Origin: Boswellia sacra
Taxonomy: Eukaryota > Streptophyta > Magnoliopsida > Sapindales > Burseraceae
Reading direction: 5' to 3'
Length of the DNA: 64,000 bases
NCBI GenBank assembly: GCA_013180625.2
Contig: SNVD02010572.1
Location: 372,001-436,000 of the forward strand
Shown: one piece after another, positions 8,652 to 19,994 of the stretch
Position numbering within the stretch: position 1 is the first letter of the stretch
Layout: every line of letters begins with the position of its first letter
Notes under the pieces: model-generated
Told to the model about the DNA's origin: nothing
Database searches by the model: none
What the model saw: the letters and a program-made list of their open reading frames with translations, nothing else
Translations under genes and position numbers: made by a program

Positions 8652-11541
8652 CTGTGCTATAAGTCTATGGTGTTTTTGATAGATAATTTGATATGCTATG
8701 AAATATTTTGATTTGAAATTATGTGATTTACTTACTATTTTAGGAGGAAATTTGCGAAATTTATTAGAGTTTTGTGAAATTCTCAATTGTTTCCCGTAAC
8801 TATTATTTTGTTGAAAACCGTTCTTAGTTAAAAGGAAATTTTAACAAACAATTTATCTAAAAAAATATATTTTTTATTAACCTTTTTCCATAAAAATTTT
8901 TAGTAACTTTGTTATTCCAATGGACTTATATTTATCTGAGAAAAAAATATTAGAATGATTATTTGTGTAAGTAATATTTATTATGAATTTGGAAATAGAT
9001 TTTGATTCTTCGTCTGCAGTTATCGAATATGGTTCTAAATATTAATATTTGGACTCAGGTGAGGCACTTAGTATGAGTACAACATTGATTTTTTTGGGTT
9101 GATCACTAGGCTGCCAGATGACAATATCTAGGCCAAGTCACCGGGCTATTGTTGATATTATGGGACATGGGTTGTTTAAATGTGTTTTTATGACTTATGA
9201 AACGTTTTATGAGTCCTTAATGTTTCAATTGTGTAAATGTTTCATGATTTATTAGAAGCTTTTATGATGTCTAAGAGATTCAATTTTTTATTTTGTTTAT
9301 GTTTCCATGATGGCTATGTTTTTTTTTTAAACTATTATGATAATAATTGAATATTTGTTTCGATAATAATTGTTTTACAATACTAAACAGTTTTATATGA
9401 TTTTACTTAACGAATTTACAACGTATCTCTCATCTCCAACATTTTACAAATGAAATATGGATTATTAGTTGAGCTTGGTGGTTAGTTATTGGGGCATTGA
9501 TTTTCTTGGAGACTTGCAATAAGATGGAGACTTTGACATTCTCTGCATATCAGTTTTAGGGTGCTACAAGAGATCTTTATTGAAAGTTGGAAGTACTATG
9601 TAGCTATTAAATTAATCTGATATAAGCAAAAGTTTGTTGATATACTAATTTAAAAATTATCAATTATATCCACGTATAAATATAATTACATGTGAAAGCA
9701 AGAAACATCAAATAATTTACATCCTATTATAATAAAATATTTAAGTAGATTTAATAAATTTTCATAGGTGTGACTCCTGTATATAGGTCCGCCATGCAAC
9801 GAATCCGTGAACCACTATAACACGGGTACTTGACTGTGCCACCAAATGAAAACCAGCTATATGAATTGCTCAATTAATCCTTTTTATTTGGGAAAAGTAA
9901 TACTAAACCCACTCATAAAAACTGAGATTACATCAAGTGATTGGATAAACAAATTTTTATGATAAATGTTAGTAATTAAGATTAGGGATAAGATGAACAT
10001 AAAATGAGGTCACCTACTCTTCTTATATATGAGTTTGTTTAATAGTTTATAAAATGGCATCACTCTCGATTTGGGAATTAGAGTTTAACAGAGTTGGGAA
10101 TTTGACATTTTGGTCAATTTTAAAAGGAATAGAATTAGAAAAAGCCTTTTTATGCTTCTATTGGCCTTAGCCTGGAGATTGACGAACTCAGTTAAAATGG
10201 ATTTGATGTGATCTTTTAAAACTTTAAGAGGTATTTATAGGCAAAACTTAAGGTAGTTAGTGATATTATTCCATTTTTTAATCCAACAAAATTAATTGTA
10301 TATAAAGTTTGTGATGAATTCTTATAAAATGTTATTATTGGCGTAAATTATCTCAAAATCCCAGTACATCAAAGGTGAATTTTTGTGATAATTTTTGAAA
10401 TCAATGTAATATTGAGCTTAATGATTTTCTAATATATATAATCATAAATCCGGTAATTAAGATGATTTCCTTACATATATGAAATAAATAAAATGTTAAC
10501 CTAATGACTTAGGAGAAAGTCAGATTATTATTAAAAATAATTGTTATAATAGATTGTCAATAAGCATTTATGCAGGAGTTTTGCAGTCAAGTGTCGCATT
10601 CAAACAAGGAGTTACAATAGTGCCAAACACTCAATGCAGATAAATATAAATATTGTTTTAGTAACCACCCGTCGTTTCGGTGAAAAGCGAGAACTTGATC
10701 GATAATGTACCTTCCTTATGCATTTGAAAGTACTTTTGGCATAGTTAAAGAGAATGCATTGCTAAAGTGATTTTGAAAAGTTAATATTTTAAGAGAAGTA
10801 TTACGAATTTTCGCTGACGTAATTGAAAGGGTCTGTAGCATTTTTTTTATATATTACTAACAATTTAAAGAATAAAATTAAAATTTTTTAATAAACATCT
10901 AATATGTATTTGTTGCAAAATACTTTTAGGTACTTTGCATAAAAGGTATTTTTTAAGACAAACAAACAATTTTTAAGAGAATTATCAATGCATGATAAAT
11001 TCCGTAATACTTAAATTTCGTAAAAAAATTTGATTAAACAATTGTTTAAAACTCCAAATTGAACTTAAAAAAAAATCAATTAATAGACTAATGTGTGGTT
11101 GGTTTTGGAGCATGAGTTGTGATGTTCAAAGCAAAATCCCATGCTGAAATATTGTTCGCCTGTTGGCTCTTGCAAAGGAAATACTGTCCTTTGATCGAGT
11201 AATTAACATTTTTTTAATGTTGATGATGGTGATTTCGTGGTGGCAAATAATTGATTTTTCAAAATAAATAATTGAGATGCTTTGATTGCTGTAATTCCAT
11301 ACTAGAAATTTTTTTTGATCTAGTTTATTTGATTAAAAAAATGGATAACTTTTGATCTACTCAAATAAAATTAGATGGACATTTCCTTGTCTCGATCATA
11401 TTTAATAAAATATCCATTAGCACATCCTAATTAAAAGAAAAAGAGTAATAATAGGGCTATTGAAAGCTAGTTATTGAAGATGGGGTTCTTTTAGTGATTT
11501 CGCTGGATCTCAGGGCCACCGCGTAATTTTTTTTTAGTATT
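8652..11541. other. Intergenic AT-rich stretch
   Basis: No ORF above about 60 codons, no RNA gene and no well-formed mobile element recognised. There are scattered poly-A/T and ATTA-rich stretches only. Old unrecognised repeats cannot be excluded. Confidence 0.5.
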
Positions 11542-12610
11542 AAAAATTATTAAGGGTTATTGTCAATAGAGTAATGTTATATATACAACCTAATTTATAC
11601 AATCTTATATGACATATATTTATTGGGTGGATAAAAATGAAAAATAAATTAAATAATTTTACTAAATAAAGTAGGACTCATCCATCTAATGACTTTTTGT
11701 CAAGTCAGGTTGTATGAGTTAAGTTGTACAGTTTAGTTGTATACCTATCATTACTATTGTCAATAACTACCCATGTGTGTTGGACTTGTGAGGCAAAAAC
11801 AAGGTTCGCCAACTTAATCAAAAATACCCCTGAGTTTTTCTCAAATATGCGATTAGGCAACTTCTACTAGAAAAGACAATGGTAAATTAGACATTTCATA
11901 CAAATAATAAATATTTTAATAAACAATTATCATTGGACATCACTTATTTTCAAAACCATCAAGGAACACACCGAATTTTCAGTCGCAACCATTCTAATGT
12001 CGCTACTTACTGCCGCCACCATAGCCATCGCCGCCTACCATCGGTGATCAACAAGTCAACAACACCACCCCACCAAAAGGTAGATAGGCCACTTCTCATT
12101 AATCTTTCCTTCATCACCGATCTCAAAAACCTGTCAGAAACCCCTCAAAACTACAAAAAATCGTTGGTAGAGGTTGTGGTTGTCGAATATTTTTTTTTTG
12201 AAGTTTCGAGGGGTTTCTAATGGGTTTTTAGGATTGGCGATGAAAGAAAAGTTGATGAATAGTCACCGATCTATCTTTTGGTGGGGGTGGTGTTGGTTGA
12301 CTCATCGGTCAACGATGGTGGGCAGTGGCGGCGGCGGCGAGTGGTGGTTTTGGAATGGCTATGACAGAAAAGGTCGGGTGTTCATTGATGTTTTTGAAAA
12401 TAAATGGTGTCCAGTGAGAATTATTTATTGAAATATTTATTATTTATATGAAATATCTAATTTACCCTTGTCTTTTTTAACATAAGTTGCTTAATCGCAG
12501 ATTCGAAGAAAGCTCATGGGTGTTTTTGATTAAGTTGAAATACCTTGTTTTCGTCTGACAATGGCCCAAAACAGAGGGGTAGTTATTGATAATAGCCCAT
12601 TAAAAATTAT
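11542..12610. mobile_element. Fold-back (long terminal inverted repeat) element, probably MULE-type, with 9-bp target duplication
   Basis: The element spans 11551-12601 and is flanked by AAAAATTAT at 11542-11550 and 12602-12610. The two arms are near-complementary over about 400 bases. For example, left CAACTTAATCAAAAATACCC corresponds to right (reversed) CAACTTAATCAAAAACACCC, and left AATAATAAATATTTTAATAA to right AATAATAAATATTTCAATAA. The arms meet at a short loop near 12165-12190. A 9-bp duplication with very long inverted repeats is typical of MULE-type fold-back elements. The ORF-like stretches inside are mirror images of the arms and are not genes. Confidence 0.85.
11559..11765. mobile_element. 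MITE inserted in the left arm of the fold-back element
   Basis: The insert (about 11569-11755, 187 bp) is flanked by ATTGTCAATA at 11559-11568 and 11756-11765. Its ends are inverted (AGTAATGTTATATATACAAC against AGTAATGATAGGTATACAAC). The opposite arm of the fold-back shows the uninterrupted sequence TATTATCAATAACTACCCC, so the insertion and duplication are confirmed within the window. A duplication of 9-10 bp suggests a Mutator-type MITE. Confidence 0.85.
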
Positions 12611-12787
12611 ATAAGTTATCATAAAAATTATTTTAATATTATATTTAATACATTATTATTCATATTAATAAATTATATAATAAAATCATAAGATTTCGAG
12701 ATGTTAATATCTTACAGCACACTTGAAACAGCCAATTAAAAAGATGGCAAATTTGACGTCATGTAATTAATGAATGTCTTGTGCAAA

Positions 12788-12904
12788 TAAAGAAGCCGAA
12801 GCTTTGAATCAAATTATTTCCTTATAAAGTGCTTTCTCAAGCCCTCTTAGCACAAGCGCATCATAAAAGGAACTTTTATGATTCAGAACTTAGCTTAAAT
12901 ACAT
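12788..12904 (-). repeat. Pararetrovirus terminal redundancy, left copy (viral 3' end)
   Basis: It matches 19821-19937 over about 117 bp with roughly 14 differences by eye, nearly all C/T or G/A transitions. In the viral sense this copy stops exactly where the primer-binding site would begin: GGCTTCTTTATTTG, then host-like sequence. Confidence 0.85.
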
Positions 12905-13800
12905 GGGTAGAAACACGGCATCAATGTCTGATATTAAGAACGTCGCGTTGTTTACATCCAGTTGCAGACCAGTATAGTGCCTATTCAGGTTCACCACTGG
13001 AATATACCTTTGGGTTTCCAATTGATATACTCAAAATCAGTAGTAAAGAAAACTAAACATATGAATGAGAGAAGTACAAAAGGTTTCCTCCTAAGGTTTT
13101 TTCTATATCCCCTTGAAAAGGATGAAACTCTTATTTATAAAAGGATTTTTGGTGATAAAGCAAGCTACGTGGCTAATTGTTTTACCACATAAATGTGTTA
13201 AACAATTTACCAAACTCAGGCTCGATAACAAGATGACTTTATATGCCTTGTCATCTTTTACATTTATAACACATGTATTAAGCTTTTGGACACTTATATC
13301 TAGAAACATGTGAAAAAACTTTATTATATGATTACAAGACTAAAGCTTTTTCTAACATCGGTGACAGATAAGTCTTGACTTTTGGATTTGTGGAGGAAAG
13401 GATGTCAGAACATCATTTTGGTGACGTAGTAATGTTGGAAATATGTAGATATTCATCAGAATCATCATCATCATTATCAGGGTCCTACCATGTCAACATA
13501 TCAAATTAAGGAATCTTTTCTTTTTTTTTGTCCAAGTCTATGAGAAGTTTATGCAGAATAGTATCATCTTGTTAGCTTTCTTGACTAGGTCCGCTGCTTT
13601 TTTTTATAGAAATTACTACAGATAAGTCTGATCAATACTATAAGGATCTTGAGAATCTTGAAAGTATGGAGGACAAGATTGTTTTTGAGACAGCTATGGG
13701 AGTATTGGATGTGGAAGACTTTGGAGACTGAGTTAGAGAAGTAAATCATTATCTTCATCTTCTTGGACTTGTTGAGATCAGGAACTCTCTCATTGAATTA
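12905..13800 (-). other. Viral 3' non-coding and promoter region
   Basis: Between the leader copy and the degraded end of the coding region. No long ORF is convincing. Small ORFs around 12829-13313 on both strands look accidental. Confidence 0.6.
13131..13140 (-). promoter_or_regulatory. Viral pregenomic RNA TATA box
   Basis: The minus strand reads TTATAAATAA in the non-coding region after the viral coding part and before the leader copy, where caulimovirids carry their 35S-like promoter. Start would be expected near 13105. A TGACG-type motif lies about 290 bases upstream (near 13420-13430). Activity is not shown. Confidence 0.5.
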
Positions 13801-14778
13801 TGTGTTTGTGGGTCGAGTGATACACTTTCCTATATTGTCGTAATTGATGACAATATTCTGAAGGATATTGTTCCAATGGTGCATCATCTTCAATGCCTGG
13901 CCATATTTAAGGTGAAATTCTAGAATTGATTTCTGAAATCCTTCTTTGGAATTCTCGAAATTCATGGGGATATGCTTCCCATTTTTGAGCCAAGTTGTAT
14001 AGAGATAAACAATATTCCTGTATATGCAAAAAGAACTGCAATTGATTATTAGTAACAATGGTAGTGCTCTTAAAAATATAGATAATATGATGTGTTGCTC
14101 TTTGCCCACAAAGGTTGAAGCTTTTCTGCCTTTGATATTCAAATTGTCACTTCCACCACGAGAGAGAATGAAACCACTCTAGGAATATTTGAAAGCTTCC
14201 TGAAGAAGTATCAAGAGTTGTTTGGCTGTATAATAGACTGGTGTATGCCATTCTTGTAATCATGTAATTGAGGTTGAACTCAATGCCAATGGAAAACTGC
14301 TGTAAAAGATGCCAAATAAACCATAATCATTCCGTGCTAAAATCCTTTTCGATATCTCGGACCTGATAAATTGTCATGTATGAAAATTCTGGATGAATTT
14401 CTATACTGCTGAGAGGAAATGTGCTATATTTTGTGAGGATTTTCGCCTGATACTTTAACATTTGCTTATGATGAGACTGATTCAGAGTCTGATTTGCTAT
14501 CAAAGCCGAAACTTCAGGAGGAAGAAATTCATAGTCTGCTGGTGGTGAAAAAGGATTCATCATATGGATTACTGGAATAAGTTACAGAGAATTGCTTTGA
14601 TCAACATTGATTTGTTGAGGGTGAGATAATATATCTGTAAGAATGTTGTTATCCCCTTTTATATACTTGACATCGAAGGTAAACTGAGAAAACCAAGTTG
14701 ACCATCTAAGTAACTACGGATGAGGCAATTGCTTCTGTTTAAACTGCAACATCTTTGGAAAAGAGCTCATGTCCATTT
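13801..14778 (-). pseudogene. Pararetrovirus polyprotein C-terminal region, degraded
   Basis: Fragments in shifting minus frames follow the RNase H domain (for example 14327-14563 and 13798-14142), interrupted by stops. No catalytic motif is recognised. The position after RNase H matches the C-terminal extension of petuvirus-like polyproteins. Confidence 0.55.
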
Positions 14779-16011
14779 CTACAAGAAAATGATGATCGAG
14801 GAGGTGGAACTGAAACTTTTCAATTCTTTTTTTACTGCAAGAATTTCTTTAAATGTGGACTGATAATGTATCTCAGGTTCTGAAAAAACACCACTTTTAT
14901 AACCACAAATATTTCTTTTTCTATTTTTTTCTTCAATTAGAATTGCAGCCCAAAAAAAGTCACTGGCATCAGTTTGCAAAATTCTTTTTCCATTTGAAGG
15001 AATTTGTAAAGGAGGAAGACTTTGTGTGACTTTCTTAATTTGAGAAAGAGCATTGGATTGCTCAGATCCCCAAGAGGGAGCATCTTTTTTGAGCATAAGC
15101 TGAAGAGGACGAATCACCATTGATAGTTTAGGAATGAAATCTACCATGAAATTGATAATACCCAGTACCTGCTGAATCTGCTGCTTTGAAAGGTTTTCAT
15201 CAGGAAAATCGAGTAACTGTTTTCCAATATGAGGCTGGAGACGATATTGGTCTTCAATGATTATCATTCCCAAGAAATCTACTTCTGACACTATGAAAAC
15301 ACATTTCTTTGGAGAGATCATAATGCCATATTGTAGAAGAAGGGAATGCATTTGCTTCAATAGCTATAGATGTTCTTCTATTGTTGATGAATATAGAAGA
15401 AGATAATCTATATAAATAAGCATGTTGGACTTGAGAGGTTAAAAGATCTTGATCATTGCCTTTTGAAAAATAGAAGGGGCTGTTTTTAATCCAAAAGGCA
15501 TGACATTCCAATGAAAGTGATGATTAGGAATGCAAAATCCGGTTTTAAATCTTTCTTCCTGATCAATTCTTAATTGCCAGAATCCTACCTTTAAATCAAC
15601 TTTTGAAAAGACTCGAGCTTCAGCAAGGTTGGCAAAAAAGGTATGGGTATTAGGAACAGGAAATTTATTATCAGCTAAGAACAAATTGAGAGGGTGAAAA
15701 TCCACCAATAATCTCAATTTCTCTCTGAGCTGTTCTAGTCTTTTGCTGACATAAAAAGCTTCACAAGCCCAAACAGATTCTGTTGGTCCAATTAATTCTT
15801 GAGCTTGTAATTGAGTTAATTCTTGGACAGCAAGAGTATAATGTTTAGGACTCATTCCTCTATGGCTAGCTTTGGTAGGGCTAACATCTTCATTTTTCTT
15901 GAAAGGAAGAGAAATGAAAAATTCTAAATTTTTCCAGAGAGGATGTGAACATTTTAACAAGAATTCTGAATAGCTGTTGGTTGCTGAGGTTGACAAGATA
16001 TGGGCTTTCAA
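14779..16011 (-). pseudogene. Pararetrovirus reverse transcriptase / RNase H, inactivated
   Basis: RT landmarks on the minus strand are KVDLKVGFWQLRI and MPFGLKTAPS. The catalytic box near 15405-15425 reads YID followed by Tyr where the family has its second Asp. The thumb (CVFIVSEVDFLGM) and RNase H start (LQTDASDFFWAAIL) follow. Frameshifts or stops separate the 15439-16011, 15254-15511 and 14779-15360 segments. Loss of the active-site aspartate alone would abolish polymerase activity (established RT knowledge). Confidence 0.9.
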
Positions 16012-16237
16012 ATTTTCTATTGGATCAAAAGAACAGGATGGTTCTATCTTTATCTAAGGATGAAAATAATTTTTGTATCTCAACCTATCAGATTTAATCA
16101 AAACTTTTTTAGCAAAAAACTGGGTTAGTAAGTCTTTATTTGGTAGTGCGGAACACAGAAATTTATGCATAAAAGATAAACCTGGAAAAAGTTCAAGATA
16201 TAGCTTTTTACTGAGAAGTTCTGTAGAGAAAACCTCA

Positions 16238-16504
16238 TTATTTGCAGCACGAAAATATTGTCGATGAAATCCAATATTCTAAAGGGAGAATAGTCGAGTT
16301 AAGAATAGAAGCTACAGCACCGGTATCAATAAGAGCTATCAATTTGATTGGCTTGTCAAACTTAGATGCCCGGATTATGACAAGAACAAGAAGAACAATG
16401 AAATTTGACATTGTACAAGCTGATTGAACTGAAATTGGTCTGGCTTCATAAGACTCATAAAGTTCTTCTTCTAAACAATCATATGAATCAGCTTGATTGA
16501 TCAT
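16238..16504 (-). pseudogene. Pararetrovirus aspartic protease remnant
   Basis: The minus frame contains LIALIDTGAVASILNS, the retropepsin-type active-site motif (DTGA followed by a Ser-containing strand). It lies between the coat-protein knuckle and RT. Frame breaks separate it from both neighbours. Confidence 0.8.
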
Positions 16505-16524
16505 AAAAAGAGTGTCATTGTCTT

Positions 16525-17882
16525 TTATTTCTTGTTCTGAGAAGAGAGATTCAAGGTCTTCATTATCATAACAGGAAATTCCTGTAATATGAGAAATAGT
16601 GTAGAAAACCTTGTCTTTTTTTTTTTTTTGAGAACATTGTTTTGCAAAATATCCTTTTTGACCACAGATATAGCATCGATTAGACTTTCTTTTTGTTTTT
16701 TTTCTGTGAAAAAATCTTCTCGCTTTCTTTGGCCCAAAAGAAGATTGCTTCTTGAATTTTTGAAAATGCTTCTTTTTCTTGGATGGATAGAAACATGAAT
16801 CACCATCTTTACGCTCAATCTTGAGGTCTGGTCTTTGACAAACTTTTCCAAGTTTCTCCTGAACATTGTTGTATTCAGTAAGAAATTTGAAACTATTGCA
16901 GAGCTTTTGTAGTTACTGCAACACAAATTGTAATAGATTTCCCAAGGATACTTGAGAAAGGGTCATACCTTTGGATGTAATAAACCTCAAAGTTTCATAT
17001 CCTAAAGGATCTGGAGTTGATTAAGATAAGCCTGCTTGAGATTAGGATCATTTAAGCCCCCAATGAGATAGAATTTTTCTCGAACTTTTTTGAAACGACG
17101 TTGCATATGCTTTGGCTTGAAAGAACAACATTTCAATTCGAAGAATTCTTCTCGGGCTTTATCTTGAACATGCGTAGGACTTCCCAAAAATTTTGAGTAA
17201 ATGTAAAACATGAATTTATTGATGTCCACTGAATCAATAATTTGCAATTGGCGGTATTCTCCAAGCTTTAACCACATTCCCGTAAAGAGCCTGTCATTCT
17301 TGCAATAAAATCAAGAATAACTCCTTTCACTGTAGAGCCAGGACGTAGCATTTTTGCATTACACCAGGATGTCATCTCATGAATTCTGTTTCTTTGATCA
17401 TCAATGCCGCAATCATCAAAAGTAAACAAAGAAGTCTTATGTCCTGCAGGCTTGTGAGTCGGCTGACTATTAACATGAATAGTATCCTCAATAGATTCAT
17501 CTTCATCTGAAGGATTTTGAACTGTGGCATGTGTATAAGAAGGCTGAGGATCATCATCATTGCCAGAATGCATCATGATAGGAAGAATCTGATCGGAATC
17601 AGAATCTATCTCAGAGGGTTCAGAATTTTCTTGATCAGAAATATCTTCTGAAGTAGAGGATAAATCCAGATTTTGATGTTCAATTGTAAGGTTTTGGAGG
17701 CATGTGGAAATGGGATTAGGTGCGATGGGGAGTTGAATTAGAGGGTCTGGTGGATGTGTTTTACTTGAAGAAAGTTTCTGTTTTTGTTTTAAGGGTTTTT
17801 GCTGCAAGGGCTTTTGATTCTTGAGGAATAAAGAACTATTCCCAAAAATAGAATCGGGAGTAGGATGTGCGGGAGGTATCAA
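16525..17882 (-). pseudogene. Pararetrovirus coat protein region with altered zinc knuckle
   Basis: In viral order there is an acidic Ser/Asp-rich segment (17268-17882), the capsid core (LDFIARMTGSLRE, then LGEYRQLQI after a frame break near 17270), a basic stretch, and a knuckle CYICGQKGYFAKQC near 16645-16690. The knuckle has Tyr where the CCHC histidine is expected, consistent with a single C-to-T change. Several stops follow (16525-16600). Identification rests on motif order and position. Confidence 0.75.
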
Positions 17883-18880
17883 GACTTGTGGTTTTTTAGG
17901 TAAAAGGGACGGAGGGGAAGGAGAGGTAAAAAGTCTGTCTCAGGGATGTTGTGGAGGCTGAGCAACAGAGACCATTCTTTCTAAAGAGATCAATTACTGC
18001 TTTAACTGATTTATTTAAGTTTGAAGGTGTTGAAAAGGAATGGATTGCTTCAAATGTTGAAGAATAGTTTGATGAAGATCTTTAATTCTTTTCTTCAAGG
18101 CTTCTAATGGAGTCAGCACTTGTTTTTGTTGAGAATCTATTTTTGACTCGATTCTCTTGGTTGCTTCTTCTATTTTTGAAAGATATTGGTTCTGAACTAC
18201 TGCGTTTTCAGATTGCCAATTTAACACTGCTTCTGCTTGAGTCATCTACTCAGGTTGTCCATCTGCTTTTCTAGAAGTTCACGGTTTAACCTTCCATGCA
18301 GATTTTTCTCTGGTAACAGGATCTTCTCTAGATTCAAGAGGAGGGAATGAAGCTAGATCTGGTTGATACATAGTTACAGAAGGAATAGCTAGTCTGTTAT
18401 ATTGTTTAGGGATCTAGACAACTTTAGACGTGCATTTCCAAACAGCTTTAGACGTGCAATTTTTTCTGTGGAATGGAGATCTGAATTGGAGTTTCTGGAT
18501 AAGAAAAATCATATTGAGAGTCATCGTCTAAATCATCCCATCGAGAGGGTTCCGGAATTATTTGATGGACTGGACTTGTGTATTTGACTATAAAGTCAAA
18601 TTTACCAGTTGATTCACCCAGTAAATCATAACCAGGAACCTTTCGCTTGTATGCCTCATTAAAAGCATTTGACGTCTTCAACTTTCGAGGCTGGTAAGCT
18701 TTTTTTCTACTAGGCGGTCTGAAAGGATCAGCATATTCCAAACAAGCAGGAAAATTACAAGAGAGATTTTCTGACTGATGTTCTTGAAACATATGAATAG
18801 GAACGCCTTGATAATCAAAAGCATATATCTCAGTAGGGATATAAGGAAGAATTCCAAACTGAGTTGAAAAAGGTTGTGTA
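17883..18880 (-). pseudogene. Pararetrovirus MP-CP linker region, including coiled-coil segment
   Basis: It continues the movement-protein frame after a frameshift near 18885. The segment to 18448 is Pro/Asp-rich. The segment 18015-18245 reads as a heptad-like coiled coil (EEATKRIESKIDSQQKQVL), similar to virion-associated or linker coiled coils of caulimovirids. Precise function unknown. Confidence 0.55.
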
Positions 18881-19772
18881 GAAGGTTTTCAGGAGTAAAG
18901 TGAATTTTTATTTTTCCATTGGAGGTTCTTTTGAAAGTAGGTTCTGTAGATTGTACAGGCTGATTTGATGAAGAGGCTGCATGGGTTTCTTCATAATTGC
19001 TAACCCATTTGTTAGATATCAATTCTTTGAGCTTTTCACGGGCTATCTGTTTAGGAACAAAAGTACAGCTAGAGACTTGATTTGATTCTACATTTATAAA
19101 TATAGAATCATTTGTTTCATTTGGAAGAGCGATGTCCATAGCATGATCTTGAACCCGATAAACCATTTGATAATGACGAGTGGCCATATATGTAGGCCCA
19201 ACAGGAACAGTACCGACAACTTGGATTTGTAATTTGAGACAAGTTTTAAGCTGGGGATCATTGATAGGCAGATTGAAATTTGGAAACATGGTAACCATAA
19301 TTGTACCAGCATTAAGAGTAGTTTGAACAGTGCCTAAATAAGCATGTTCATAGTTAGGTAACCTGGTATCAACAAGAGCAATTCTAGAGGTAACAGGAAG
19401 GCCTTTTCGAGTATGGTAGGTGAGGGCAAAACGAATTCCTCCAAAATGAAGATGAGTGAAACCTTCTCGTTTTCAAAGATCAATCAGATGATCTGGAATA
19501 TCAACTTGAATAAATTGTTTAGATTGAGTAACAGGAAGTTGATAAGCATTAAATTTGCTACATTGAACATACACTTTGACTTTAGGAGGAGAAGGATTAA
19601 ATAAAGTTTTGATGGTTTTATGGAACGAAGAAAGAGGATTTTTGTACACACGATAGGGATTAAGATAAGGAAGATTAGAAGTAGGGAGTTGAGAACTATC
19701 AGGAAAATATTGTATTTCATACAGACTATCGATTTTATATGAAAAGGACTTTCGAAGGGAAGAAGTAGGCAC
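18881..19772 (-). pseudogene. Pararetrovirus movement protein (30K superfamily), broken
   Basis: The reading frame from 19772 has the 30K-type core: FGGIRFALTYH, then the conserved aspartate context IALVDTRLPN, then a beta-rich segment with LKLQIQVVGTVPV. An in-frame TGA interrupts at 19473-19475, and the frame is lost near 18885. In active viruses the family forms tubules through plasmodesmata. This copy cannot make an intact protein. Confidence 0.85.
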
Positions 19773-19804
19773 TATGGATATAGATTTATGAGGACAGGTT
19801 GCTA

Positions 19805-19818
19805 TGGCTCTGATACCA
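19805..19818 (-). other. tRNA-Met primer-binding site of the pararetrovirus
   Basis: The minus strand reads TGGTATCAGAGCCA, the caulimovirid minus-strand primer site complementary to the 3' part of initiator tRNA-Met. It lies about 30 bases before the movement-protein frame. Confidence 0.9.
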
Positions 19819-19820
19819 AA

Positions 19821-19937
19821 AAAAGAAGCCGAAGCTGTGAATCAAATTATTTCCTTATAAAGCATTTTCTTAAGTTCTCTTGGCATAAGCACATCACAAA
19901 AGGAACTCTTATAATTCAGAATTTAGCTTAAATACAT
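19821..19937 (-). repeat. Pararetrovirus terminal redundancy, right copy (leader before primer site)
   Basis: Copy of 12788-12904. It lies directly upstream, in viral sense, of the tRNA-Met primer-binding site, as expected for the leader of the pregenomic RNA. Confidence 0.85.
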
Positions 19938-19994
19938 ATCTCAATAGAATACAAGGAAGAATTACAAACTGAGTTGAAATAGGTTGTGTAGAGA
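19937..19994 (-). repeat. Chimeric viral fragment at the right junction
   Basis: This stretch (ACAAGGAAGAATTACAAACT, then GAGTTGAAATAGGTTGTGTA) is a diverged copy of 18824-18882 inside the MP-CP region, in the same orientation. It is joined directly to the leader copy, so two non-adjacent viral segments are fused at the integration edge. Confidence 0.8.

Larger units (their letters stand above)
12788..19994 (-). mobile_element. Endogenous pararetrovirus (Caulimoviridae, petuvirus-like), defective
   Basis: A roughly 7.1-kb viral genome is integrated in minus orientation. In viral order it has a leader fragment, a tRNA-Met primer-binding site, movement protein, coiled-coil and acidic region, coat protein with zinc knuckle, aspartic protease, reverse transcriptase, RNase H, a downstream region, a TATA promoter and the leader start. 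This MP-CP-PR-RT-RH order is that of petuviruses and related endogenous viruses. It has no integrase and no LTRs. Terminal redundancy of about 117 bp is present. Many stops, frameshifts and catalytic-site losses make it inactive. Closest genus is inference. Confidence 0.93.

Noticed and set aside
11933..12431. Two overlapping plus-strand ORFs of 95 and 85 codons
   Set aside because: They lie in the two arms and loop of the fold-back element. Their composition follows from the GC-rich inverted repeat, and no family motif is present.
12788..19936. Interpretation as an LTR retrotransposon with short LTRs
   Set aside because: The terminal repeats are only about 117 bp and lack TG..CA ends, no integrase is present, and a 30K-type movement protein precedes the coat protein. 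These features indicate a caulimovirid.
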